In this document: one piece after another, positions 7,395 to 15,092 of the stretch
Layout: each line of letters opens with the position of its first letter
Numbering within the stretch: position 1 is the stretch's first letter
From: Pandoraea terrae
GTDB lineage: Bacteria > Pseudomonadota > Gammaproteobacteria > Burkholderiales > Burkholderiaceae
Direction: 5' to 3'
DNA length: 64,000 bases
NCBI RefSeq assembly: GCF_902459695.1
Contig: NZ_CABPRZ010000023.1
Span: 1-64,000 of the forward strand
Notes under the pieces: generated by a model
Seen by the model: the letters and a program-made list of their open reading frames with translations, nothing else
Database searches by the model: none
What the model was told of the DNA's origin: nothing
Made by a program: the position numbers and the translations under genes

Positions 7395-8461
7395 GACAGG
7401 CACATCGGGTTGAGCAACTTCGTCATGATCGCGTTCTGCGCGTGCAGACGGTTGCCCGCCTGTGCAAACACCCACGATCGAGGACCGTCGAGCACGCCGT
7501 CGCTGACCTCTTGCCCGCGATCGGCCGGGAGGCAATGCATGTAGCCGGCCTCGGGCGCTGCCAGCGCCATCACCTCGTCAGTCACGCACCAATCACGATG
7601 TTGCTCGAACAGGTCCGTCATGCGCGCTTCGTTGACAGGCGAACCAAGGTGCTTTGGCAAGCATGTCAAGCTGCACCAGGACTTTGCATATACGACCTCC
7701 GCACCATTGATGCCCTCACGAAAATCGTTGACGAATCGGAGCGTCGCGCCGGATTCCTTCGCGAACGCGCCGGCGGTCGAGGCCACGCCCGCGTCCAACT
7801 CGAAGCCTCGCGGATGTGAGACGGTAATGTCCATCCCGCATTTGGCGGCGGCCAGCAGAAGGCTTTGCGGCACGGCCACCGGCTTGTGCCAACTCCCCGA
7901 GTAGGCCCAACTGATGCACAGGCGGCGGGCGTTCAGCGATCCGAGTTTCTCGGTCAGCGTCATCACGTCCGCCAGCGCCTGGCAGGGGTGGAAGCGATCG
8001 CATTCCATGTTGATCACAGGAATGCCCGACCATTTGGCGAAAGCCTCTATGCAGCGGTGCGCGTGTCCGTAGACCCACTTCGCTGGCTCGCCATACATGC
8101 GGATGCCGATCGCGTCGCCAAACTCCGAAAGGACGCGAGCGACGTCGCTGATCCGTTCGGTTGCGTAAGGCATCTCGTCGCCGGGAAGCGCTGGTGTATA
8201 GATGCCGTCGGGATCGAGCACGATCGGCAGGCCGCCCATCTTGGACAGACCGGTCACGAAGCTGCTTCGCGTGCGCAATGACGGATTGAAGAACAGGAAG
8301 TAAATCGCCCGCCCGAGCAGCACCTCGCGGGCACGATCGGGATACCCTTGTTTGAATTTCAGTGCCTCCCGAATCAGCGCGCGATAGTTTGGGCCGTCCA
8401 TCCCAATGTCCGGCGCCACCCAGTCACGTAGCGCGGAAGTTACACCTGCGTCGTGCGTCAT
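7391..8461 (-). CDS. Carbamoyltransferase of the acetylornithine carbamoyltransferase type
   Basis: A 356-residue transcarbamylase. The carbamoyl-phosphate loop FFNPSLRTRSSF, the HPCQALAD motif and the HCLPADR motif are all present. The spacing and wording (FFNPS.RTR, PVINME...HPCQ, VVYAKSW, ENRLHAQNAIM or close variants) follow N-acetylornithine/N-succinylornithine carbamoyltransferase rather than ordinary OTCase. The stretch after HCLP that in the acetylornithine enzyme carries a carboxylated Lys (NVKATD) reads RGQEVSD here, so that Lys appears lost and the acceptor is probably different. In context the acceptor could be diaminopropionate or its hydroxylamine, giving a ureido product. The ATG follows the oxygenase stop after one base. 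Acceptor assignment is inference. Confidence 0.9.
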   Translation of the reverse strand: MTHDAGVTSALRDWVAPDIGMDGPNYRALIREALKFKQGYPDRAREVLLGRAIYFLFFNPSLRTRSSFVTGLSKMGGLPIVLDPDGIYTPALPGDEMPYATERISDVARVLSEFGDAIGIRMYGEPAKWVYGHAHRCIEAFAKWSGIPVINMECDRFHPCQALADVMTLTEKLGSLNARRLCISWAYSGSWHKPVAVPQSLLLAAAKCGMDITVSHPRGFELDAGVASTAGAFAKESGATLRFVNDFREGINGAEVVYAKSWCSLTCLPKHLGSPVNEARMTDLFEQHRDWCVTDEVMALAAPEAGYMHCLPADRGQEVSDGVLDGPRSWVFAQAGNRLHAQNAIMTKLLNPMCLS

Positions 8462-8462
8462 G

Positions 8463-9461
8463 TCAGTGCTCCGTGAAATCGATGCGACAACGTGCAACTT
8501 TCGCTTCGAAAGCGCTCGCGCATGTCATGCCCAATCGCTCGAACAGGCGGCGCGGCGCGACAGCCGCCGTCATCATCTGCTCTCGCACCATCGTTATGTC
8601 GAACGATTCCAAGAGGATGCTTTTGGCGTCGGCGTCATCAATGCCGACTGCGGCCAGATCGCGTTTGAGGGCGACGGGATCGGGCGCGAGAAAAGCCATC
8701 ATGACGTTCGGCAGCAGCCGCTCGACAAACGCCATGGCGGCGTCATCGAGCATAGGGAGAAAGCGCTCGGCAAAGCGGATGAAGAACGCCTGATGCCGCC
8801 CCTCGTCCGCCGCGTGATCGAGCATCAGCGCCGCCACCGGAGGATAGACCTGATCCGACGCCCCTGCCTTGCGCAACGTCGTCGTAATGAGGGTTTCGGT
8901 GACGATCGCACAACAGACCACGGCGAGCGTGTAGCGCGCTGCCGTTGACGGCCCGCACAGGTGACGCAGACGCGCCATCGTTGATGAAGGGGCGCGCGCC
9001 AACGCGTATCCGGTCTGCGAAAATATGGCGTGCCGAAAACGTTCCATCATGAGCGTGTGATATCCCTCGTCGGTGTAGACGGCCAACGCCTCCGCGCGCA
9101 GTTCATCGGATACCCACGCCCGCCCGAGCATGGCCTCGACGGCGTAGTTGACGATGTTCAATTCGACACACTCGGTCGTCGACAGATAGTCCGCGAGGCG
9201 GCGAGCGCTGAGCGACCGGATCGTCTCCATGCCACGCTCACGCACCCTCGCATGCATGCAGTACGGCATGAGTTCGGGGTTGAAAAACACGTGCGCGGCA
9301 TCGAGCGGCGGAAATTCGGCTGTGTCATCGCGGACCCTCACCATCGCAACCCGGTGCCAGTCCCGCCGGCGCGATCGATCCAATCCGCTGGCCGACCTAC
9401 CGCCGGTCTCGGCGTCGTCCGTCCGCGCCGCCGTGTTCACCCGCCGTGCCGACGCTAACAT
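8463..9461 (-). CDS. AurF-like di-iron N-oxygenase
   Basis: A 332-residue helical protein with the duplicated carboxylate/His pattern of AurF-type arylamine/alkylamine N-oxygenases: a Glu in STTECVELNIVNYAVEAM, then YTDEGYHTLMMERF (E-x-x-H), a Glu in CCAIVTETLITTTL, and DHAADEGRHQAFF (H...E-x-x-H). These are the ligands expected for a non-haem di-iron centre. The family converts amines to hydroxylamines, nitroso or nitro groups; relatives work in aureothin, chloramphenicol and diazeniumdiolate (fragin/valdiazen) pathways. The start at 9461 overlaps the purA-like stop by 7 bases; a start at 9344 (MVRVRDD) is possible since the first 39 residues look disordered. Likely substrate here is an amino group of diaminopropionate, by inference. 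Confidence 0.88.
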   Translation of the reverse strand: MLASARRVNTAARTDDAETGGRSASGLDRSRRRDWHRVAMVRVRDDTAEFPPLDAAHVFFNPELMPYCMHARVRERGMETIRSLSARRLADYLSTTECVELNIVNYAVEAMLGRAWVSDELRAEALAVYTDEGYHTLMMERFRHAIFSQTGYALARAPSSTMARLRHLCGPSTAARYTLAVVCCAIVTETLITTTLRKAGASDQVYPPVAALMLDHAADEGRHQAFFIRFAERFLPMLDDAAMAFVERLLPNVMMAFLAPDPVALKRDLAAVGIDDADAKSILLESFDITMVREQMMTAAVAPRRLFERLGMTCASAFEAKVARCRIDFTEH

Positions 9462-10924
9462 GTCGTGTCCATCTCAAGCCGCCAAGTGTTGCCTCGCTCC
9501 GGCCCCAGCCCGAAACCACCGATGGAAACGCCGAGGTAGCGTTCGAGCGTGGCCACTAAGCGCAACACGTTCTCGCTGACACTGCCGTCCGGACGCATCG
9601 TCACGTCGTCGCGCGAGAGCGGCGGCAACACCGCATACCCGTCGCGCACGCGCGTGCCGAGGCGATCCTCCTCGCTTTGCTCACCCCCGCTTCCCGTCCA
9701 GATCGGAATGCCTTCGAACGACGAACTCGCGAACAGCGCAAGACTGTCGATCTTGTTGATGTAGATGCAATCGACCGCATGCTGCCGGACGGTTGCCTTC
9801 AGTTGCGCCACGTCGAACATGCCGACGCGGCGCGGGCGGCCGGTGCCCGTGCCGTATTCGCCAGTCAGCATGCGCAATGCCACGCCGATATCGAAAGCAT
9901 CTCGCGATCTGAGCAACGCCTCGGGATCGAAAAGCTCCCGCTCGCGCGCGGCGCCGTATGACAGCAATGCGGCTTTGCGGCAGTAATCCTCGGACAAGCT
10001 ACCGCCGAACTCTGAACGGAACGGGCCCTGCCCCACACGCGACATGATCGCTTTCGCGACGCCGATGGTACGGCGGTGGCATCTGGGCGGAAGATCCCCG
10101 CCGACGTAGGCGTAGGCAGGGATCGTATGACTTGCCGTGACGTAAGGCTGCTCGCCATGGACGACATCGAGCAGCACGGACTGAGCGCCTTCGAACAGCA
10201 CGCGCGCGCCGGCATCGACGCGCGTCGCAAGATAGTCGGCATTCGGCGAGACATATTTCGCGACCACCTCGAGCGCACCGGGAAGCCCGGCCCGAAGATC
10301 GTCGACGCGAGTCGTGAGCTTGTCGCGCAACCCGGCATCAAGCGTCGACAGATGGTATCTCGCACCCTGTTCCATGGCGTCGACCGTGGCGGCCGTCGCC
10401 TCGACCAGATCCTTGATCTGGAAGTTGACCCGCAAGCCATCGTGCGTACGCAAGGCACGGTCGGCATAGCACGGTCCCATCCCGTTGCCGGTAGTGCCGA
10501 TAAAGCCCCCGTCGACTTCATCGCGCGCGATGTGCGCCATTTGCACGAGAGCGGCGTGCGGATGAATGTGGAGGCGTCCGGACAGATCGACGCCCAGCGA
10601 TTCGACGCTGCGAATTTCATCCGCCAGCTTCCATACATTGAGCGCGCACCCGGACCCGATGTAGAGCGCCACGTGCGGATGGAAGACGCCGGACGGCAAC
10701 TGCCGCAGGGCGATGCGGCCGTCCGGCGTATCGATCGTGTGGCCCGCGTTCGCGCCGCCGTTAAAACGGGCGATGAGATCATATTCCGGCGCAAGCACAT
10801 CGATAATCTTGGCCTTGCCCTCGTCACCATACTGCAATCCGACGAGGACATCGGCATACCCCGGGCGGGAAGCCGCAGGACGAAAGGCGGTGGAACAAGC
10901 GGCGGCGTGTTGGGCGTTTTCCAT
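9455..10924 (-). CDS. Divergent adenylosuccinate synthetase (PurA) paralogue
   Basis: A 489-residue PurA-family protein, longer than the usual 430 because of about 25 extra N-terminal residues and small insertions. Against E. coli PurA (from memory) the P-loop is GDEGKAK rather than GDEGKGK, and GGHNAGHT becomes GGANAGHT; the catalytic Asp13 and His41 equivalents stay but His37 becomes Ala. GTTGRG becomes GTTGNG. The aspartate loop TTGRRRR becomes GTGRPRR. IMP contacts (N38, T129, R143, Q224, T239, R303 equivalents) and the guanine motif NKID are kept. So it probably still binds GTP and IMP, but its amino-acid pocket is altered. It could be a toxin-insensitive PurA or a biosynthetic aspartate ligase. 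The start at 10924 has AAAGAGG upstream; the preceding gene ends 7 bases before it. Confidence 0.9.
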   Translation of the reverse strand: MENAQHAAACSTAFRPAASRPGYADVLVGLQYGDEGKAKIIDVLAPEYDLIARFNGGANAGHTIDTPDGRIALRQLPSGVFHPHVALYIGSGCALNVWKLADEIRSVESLGVDLSGRLHIHPHAALVQMAHIARDEVDGGFIGTTGNGMGPCYADRALRTHDGLRVNFQIKDLVEATAATVDAMEQGARYHLSTLDAGLRDKLTTRVDDLRAGLPGALEVVAKYVSPNADYLATRVDAGARVLFEGAQSVLLDVVHGEQPYVTASHTIPAYAYVGGDLPPRCHRRTIGVAKAIMSRVGQGPFRSEFGGSLSEDYCRKAALLSYGAARERELFDPEALLRSRDAFDIGVALRMLTGEYGTGTGRPRRVGMFDVAQLKATVRQHAVDCIYINKIDSLALFASSSFEGIPIWTGSGGEQSEEDRLGTRVRDGYAVLPPLSRDDVTMRPDGSVSENVLRLVATLERYLGVSIGGFGLGPERGNTWRLEMDTTC

Positions 10925-10931
10925 AATTGAA

Positions 10932-11966
10932 TCAGCCTCTTTCGACATCAAAATGAAACTGGGAAATCGACGGCTGCGTCGGCGCCAGCGTTCGGTAGAC
11001 CATTTGCGCAACGGCGATGTCGAGCACACCCATACCGAATGGCGAGAAGACAACCGCTTTGTCACGCGCCGGCACCTCGCCGCCGCAAAGCATCTCCGGC
11101 AGCGACGTTGTGATGAAATCGCGGCGGCCCGTCTGCTGATGTGTCAGCTGCAGCGACGTCGATGCCTTGAGACAGTGATCGGCGTCGTCGACAATGTTGT
11201 GGCACGACAGGATCAGATCGCTCGACAGGTCACGCAGCGAGAGATGCAGCACGATCGGCGCGTGGGCCAACAACGTCGCGTCGAAAACGTGCGGTGTCGC
11301 CGCCGTCGTGCAGAAGACGACGACATCCGCGCAGCCGATGGCGCGCCCGATGGACGCTTCCGTGGCCGTGGCAAAGCCCTGCTCGCGATGCACGCGCTCC
11401 GCAAGCGCTTCGGCGTATCGCGGCTCGACGTCGTGCATGACGATCCGCTCAATGCAAACGCCCGCTAATGGCAGGTATTGCGCCACGTAGCGTGCAATCA
11501 GTCCCGCGCCGATGAAGGCGACAACATGGGGCTTGCCGGCACGCTCCACCGCGAGCAGGCGAAGCGCGCTGACGGCGCTCGCTGCGGTGCGCGAGGCGCT
11601 GATGATGCTCGCCTCCATGCAGGCCATCGGATATCCGGTGGCGGGGTCGTTGAGAATTAACGCGGCGGACGCCCGCGGAATCCCGTGCCGGATATTGTCG
11701 GGAAAGCTCGCTATCCATTTGATGCCGATTGCGGCGTCTTCGCTGTCTTCGCCGATATGTGCCGGCAGTGCGATGACACGGTTGCGCTGCGCAAGTGGGA
11801 AGTGCAGGAACTGGCTATCCGGATTGTGCGTGCGCCCGCATGCGTGCGCGCGATACGCGCGCTCGACAGCATGCAGCACATCTCGCTTGCGGTCGTGCAG
11901 AACATCATGAACCTGGCGCCCGGTGAATACATGGAATGGCGGCGGTGCGATCGAGGGCGTATTCAT
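10932..11966 (-). CDS. SbnB-like N-(carboxyaminoethyl)glutamate dehydrogenase (ornithine cyclodeaminase/mu-crystallin family)
   Basis: A 344-residue member of the ornithine cyclodeaminase/mu-crystallin family. The Rossmann motif FIGAGLIARYVAQYL (about residue 155) binds NAD. The N-terminal part contains IGIKWIASFPDNIRHGIPRASA, which matches SbnB in wording. SbnB oxidatively cleaves the SbnA product to alpha-ketoglutarate plus L-2,3-diaminopropionate. It directly follows the SbnA-like gene with an ATGA overlap, the same pairing and order as in staphyloferrin B, zwittermicin and viomycin loci. That pairing makes the diaminopropionate role strong. Start chosen at the overlapping ATG, MNTPSIAPPPFHVFTG. 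Confidence 0.92.
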   Translation of the reverse strand: MNTPSIAPPPFHVFTGRQVHDVLHDRKRDVLHAVERAYRAHACGRTHNPDSQFLHFPLAQRNRVIALPAHIGEDSEDAAIGIKWIASFPDNIRHGIPRASAALILNDPATGYPMACMEASIISASRTAASAVSALRLLAVERAGKPHVVAFIGAGLIARYVAQYLPLAGVCIERIVMHDVEPRYAEALAERVHREQGFATATEASIGRAIGCADVVVFCTTAATPHVFDATLLAHAPIVLHLSLRDLSSDLILSCHNIVDDADHCLKASTSLQLTHQQTGRRDFITTSLPEMLCGGEVPARDKAVVFSPFGMGVLDIAVAQMVYRTLAPTQPSISQFHFDVERG

Positions 11967-12961
11967 GCGATCTGGTTCAAGGTGGATGGCGAAGCGACGC
12001 GCAAGTCGTAGTGCCCCTCGACCCAATCGTCGGCGTAGATGCTGTCCAGATACTTCTCCCCCATGTCGGGAGATAGTGCGACGATCGTTTGCGTGCTGTC
12101 CAGCCGATCGGCCATGCCGCGCACGGCGCTCAGCACCGTTCCGGTCGATCCGCCCGCAAGCAAGCCACACGCGGCGAGCTCACGGCAGCATCGGATCGTG
12201 TCTTCTTCACGAACATGCACAACGGCGTCCGGCATCGAGGCATCGCACAGCTCAGGCTTGCGGCTGGTGCCAAGCCCGGGTATCAGACGACGCGCGGCCG
12301 GCGTGCCGAACGTGACGGACCCGACACTGTCCACGGCAACAATGCGCGTGCGCGGACTGCGCGCTTTCAAGTATCGCGCGCAGCCCATCAAGGTGCCCGT
12401 GGTGCCCGCGCCGATGAAAACGTAGTCCGGTGACGGGAACGCCTTCAGTATCTCGGGACCGGTCCAGCGGTAATGCGCGCGCCAGTTGCTCGCGTTGGCG
12501 TACTGGTTCAACCACAAGACACGCCGGTCGCCGGCGGCCATGCTGCGGATCAAGGCGATGCGTGTTCCCAGGAAGCCGCCGGCACTGTCTCGCTTCGTCA
12601 CGGGAATGACGCGGGCGCCCATCGAATGCATGATCCGTATCGCGTACTCGGAGGTATTCGGGTCCACGACGCAGGTGAAGCGATAGCCGCGGTTGGCGCA
12701 GACCATGGACAGCGCGACGCCCAGGTTTCCCGACGACGATTCGATCAACTCGGTATCGGCCGCGATGCGTCCTTCGCGCTCGAAGTCCTCGACGAGTTGC
12801 AACGCAGTCTTTAACTTGATGGACCCTGCCACGTTCAAACCTTCGAGCTTGAGGTGAACGGTCGTACGGCACAGGCCGTGTATCGACACGAAGCGAGGTG
12901 GTGGGGGCGTCAGGAAACCCGCATCGACACTCAAGCGGATATCGGTCGAATCTGTGTCCAT
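11963..12961 (-). CDS. SbnA-like 2,3-diaminopropionate synthase subunit (cysteine-synthase family)
   Basis: A 332-residue fold-type II PLP enzyme, first gene of the island operon. The PLP Lys is in AGSIKLK. Wording characteristic of SbnA is seen throughout: LIESSSGNLGVALSM, CVVDPNTS, NQYANASNWRAHY, VAVDSVGSVTFG, GLGTSRKPE and LAGGSTG. SbnA condenses O-phosphoserine with glutamate. Two in-frame ATGs stand at 12967 and 12961; the GGGAGG ribosome binding site has proper 7-base spacing only to the second, so I use 12961. A lux-box promoter lies about 80-115 bases upstream. Confidence 0.92.
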   Translation of the reverse strand: MDTDSTDIRLSVDAGFLTPPPPRFVSIHGLCRTTVHLKLEGLNVAGSIKLKTALQLVEDFEREGRIAADTELIESSSGNLGVALSMVCANRGYRFTCVVDPNTSEYAIRIMHSMGARVIPVTKRDSAGGFLGTRIALIRSMAAGDRRVLWLNQYANASNWRAHYRWTGPEILKAFPSPDYVFIGAGTTGTLMGCARYLKARSPRTRIVAVDSVGSVTFGTPAARRLIPGLGTSRKPELCDASMPDAVVHVREEDTIRCCRELAACGLLAGGSTGTVLSAVRGMADRLDSTQTIVALSPDMGEKYLDSIYADDWVEGHYDLRVASPSTLNQIA

Positions 12962-13047
12962 CGGCATGCCTCCCGTTCGCGCATGACAAACAAGTCAACG
13001 CATCAGCGCCCCACATCCAATTTGAGCGGAGGGGCTTTCGAGAGACC

Positions 13048-13092
13048 ATTAGATCGGATTTCGGCGACGCGAAACACTACAAGGTCTTGTAG
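13048..13092 (-). promoter_or_regulatory. Lux box and class II LuxR-type promoter for the island operon
   Basis: A perfect dyad CTACAAG-GT-CTTGTAG occupies 13077-13092 and fits the lux-box form CT-N12-AG. On the minus strand TCTAAT (13053-13048), five of six matches to TATAAT, lies 34 bases centre to centre from the dyad. A start site near 13041 would put the dyad centre at about -43, overlapping the -35 region, as in LuxR-activated promoters. The leader before the ATG at 12961 would be about 80 bases. The paired luxR gene is at the other end of the operon. Confidence 0.72.
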
Positions 13093-13111
13093 GTGGGCGG
13101 TGGTCGAGGAG

Positions 13112-13153
13112 ACTGTCAGAAAGGCGTGCGAACGCCCCGAGGGCGTCGCCGAT
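13112..13153 (-). terminator. Possible terminator after the bioC-like gene
   Basis: On the minus strand, about 50 bases after the methyltransferase stop, an ACGCCC-TCG-GGGCGT hairpin is extended on the outside by GCG/CGC with one bulge. It is followed by a weak T-containing tract. If active it would separate housekeeping transcription from the island promoter just downstream. Confidence 0.35.
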
Positions 13154-13204
13154 CATGTAACACGACAGCGACGCGGCCCCCGGGGCGGCGCGGCGCCGGG
13201 ACGA

Positions 13205-14137
13205 TTACATGCCGCGTGAACGGCCGCCGCGCCCGATGTCCTGCACGCGGATCACAGCATGGCCGGCGGCATCGGTCTTCGACGGGACTTTCCACGCATG
13301 GCCGTAGACGATCTCGAAGGTCAGCGCGAGCGTGCCGTCCGCACGCCGCTGCCGTTCGAGGGCCCCAAGCAACGCGCCATATCGGCGCTTGCCGGTCAAC
13401 CCGCCACGCCGCTCCGGCTGCGGATTCACGCCGAGCAGACGCACGTCGCGCAATAGCGCCTCGGGCGTCTCGAACGTCAGCGTAATCGTCTCCATGTCGG
13501 CCACCGGCGTATCGAAACCGCTCTGTACCAGCATGTCGCCGAGGTCGTGCATATCGGTCGGCGTGAGCGCGTGCGGCAGCGTGTCGACTTCCGCCCATGC
13601 GGCGCGCAACTCGCGCAGCGTATCGGGGCCGAAGGCGGAGAACATCAGGAGTCCGTCGTTCGACAGGACACGATGCCATTCGGGTACCACGCGATGCGGC
13701 TCACGAAACCAGTGCAGCGCCAGGTTCGACCAGACCAGGTCGACGCACGCATCGGCCAGCGGCAAAGCCGAGAAGTCGCCTTGCACCACGCCGAACGCCG
13801 GCGCCGCGCGCAGCAGGCGGCGCCAGCCGGAGGCTGCTCCTTGGGAAGCTGCCGCAATCGTCATCGCCGCCGACGCATCCAGACCAATCCGATAAGCCGA
13901 AGGATAACGCTCGCCCAGCGCGACGAGATCGGCACCCGTGCCGCAGCCGGCATCGAGCACGCGCCGCGGCTGGAGCTTGATGTACTCGAGACGGCTGGCC
14001 AGGCGCGCCGCGATCTCGCGCATCAGAAAATCGGCATCGGCCCAATGCGGCGCGCGGCGATCGAACGCGGCACGCAGGAATCGGGACGGGAACGGCGCCA
14101 CGGACGGTGGCACGACTTGGGCTTCGGCAGGCTTCAT
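13205..14137 (-). CDS. SAM-dependent methyltransferase, BioC-like
   Basis: A 310-residue class I methyltransferase. Motif I is VLDAGCGTGADL (about residue 60), motif II/IV VWSNLALHWFREPHRVVPEWHRVL, then LMFSAFGPDTLRELRAAW and a domain typical of BioC, malonyl-ACP O-methyltransferase, which starts biotin synthesis by masking the malonyl carboxylate. Beta-proteobacterial BioC proteins are of about this length. No other bio gene is adjacent; the divergent neighbour is comF. Without bio genes alongside, a different small-molecule substrate cannot be excluded. Confidence 0.8.
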   Translation of the reverse strand: MKPAEAQVVPPSVAPFPSRFLRAAFDRRAPHWADADFLMREIAARLASRLEYIKLQPRRVLDAGCGTGADLVALGERYPSAYRIGLDASAAMTIAAASQGAASGWRRLLRAAPAFGVVQGDFSALPLADACVDLVWSNLALHWFREPHRVVPEWHRVLSNDGLLMFSAFGPDTLRELRAAWAEVDTLPHALTPTDMHDLGDMLVQSGFDTPVADMETITLTFETPEALLRDVRLLGVNPQPERRGGLTGKRRYGALLGALERQRRADGTLALTFEIVYGHAWKVPSKTDAAGHAVIRVQDIGRGGRSRGM

Positions 14138-14299
14138 GGGACAGGCTAGGAGGCGAGTCGGCAGTATACTCGCCCCTGCATAAACGCACCGGCGGCGGCT
14201 TGCGCCCCGGTTTTCGGGACACTGCGCCAGCCGGTGCATTTGACGCACCGTCACCTGTGTGCCGGTTTCATTCTCCCGCTTTTTGCCGATGGTTCGCTC

Positions 14300-15046
14300 A
14301 TGCCGCTCGCTTTGTCGTTCACCGCCTTGACTTCGGGTTTCCTGCGCATTGCGCTGCCCGAGCATTGCGCCGTGTGCGGCGTGCGCGCCGATCGGCAAAT
14401 GTGCGGCGTCTGCGCGCAAGTCTTCGATGCCGGACAACCGGCCGCCGACCGCCCGATCCGCTGTTTGCGCTGCGCCGCAGCAATGCAGACGGGTGCGGCA
14501 AATTGTCGCACCCGGGTGTGTGACCAGTGCCTGGCCTGGTCGCCGGCATTCGACCATTCGCTGGCCCTTGCCGATTACCGGCCTCCGCTCGACCGATTGA
14601 TGATGCGTTTGAAGTTTCATGGCCGGCTGCCGCTCGCACGCGAATTCGGGCTGCGTCTTGCGGATGCGCTCGGCGAGCGGGGGATAGCGGACGACACCTT
14701 GCTCGTGCCCGTGCCGCTGGCCCGGGAACGCCTGGTCACGCGCGGCTTCAATCAGGCATGGGAGATCGCACGCGTCGCGGCCCGCCGGTTGCAGCGTCCC
14801 GCCGATGCGCACTGCCTGAGGCGGGTGCGCGAAACGGCGCAGCAAAGCCGGCTGGAGCGTGCGGCGCGTCAGCGCAACCTGCGCACCGTATTCGCAGCTG
14901 GCGCCGCCGTGCGGGACCGTGCCGTCGTGCTCGTCGATGACGTGATGACCACCGGGGCCACCTGCCACGAAGCGGCCGACGCACTGAAACAGGCGGGCGC
15001 ACGGGAGGTCACGGCCGCCGTCGTGCTGCGCACGCGGCATTCCTGA
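14300..15046 (+). CDS. comF: ComF family phosphoribosyltransferase-like protein
   Basis: A 248-residue protein with an N-terminal zinc-finger Cys set (CAVCG, CGVC, CLRC, CDQC) and a C-terminal PRTase domain bearing the PRPP motif VVLVDDVMTTGAT. ComF proteins aid uptake or processing of transforming DNA in competent bacteria; the precise reaction is unknown. The start MPLALSF at 14300 is preferred over an upstream in-frame ATG at 14234 because homologues begin shortly before the LPEHCAVC motif. Divergent from the bioC-like gene and followed 46 bases later by trmL. Confidence 0.9.
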   Translation: MPLALSFTALTSGFLRIALPEHCAVCGVRADRQMCGVCAQVFDAGQPAADRPIRCLRCAAAMQTGAANCRTRVCDQCLAWSPAFDHSLALADYRPPLDRLMMRLKFHGRLPLAREFGLRLADALGERGIADDTLLVPVPLARERLVTRGFNQAWEIARVAARRLQRPADAHCLRRVRETAQQSRLERAARQRNLRTVFAAGAAVRDRAVVLVDDVMTTGATCHEAADALKQAGAREVTAAVVLRTRHS

Positions 15047-15092
15047 ACACCACCGGCACGCATCGCGCGCCTTTTACCTTAAGAACTTCACC

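Noticed and set aside
3618-12967. Reading the island as a siderophore locus because of SbnA/SbnB
   Set aside because: No NIS synthetase, NRPS, TonB receptor, exporter or Fur-like site is present.
13205-15040. 611-residue reading of the bioC-like frame
   Set aside because: The N-terminal half is antisense to comF and shows no domain; the methyltransferase begins at MKPAEAQVV (14137).
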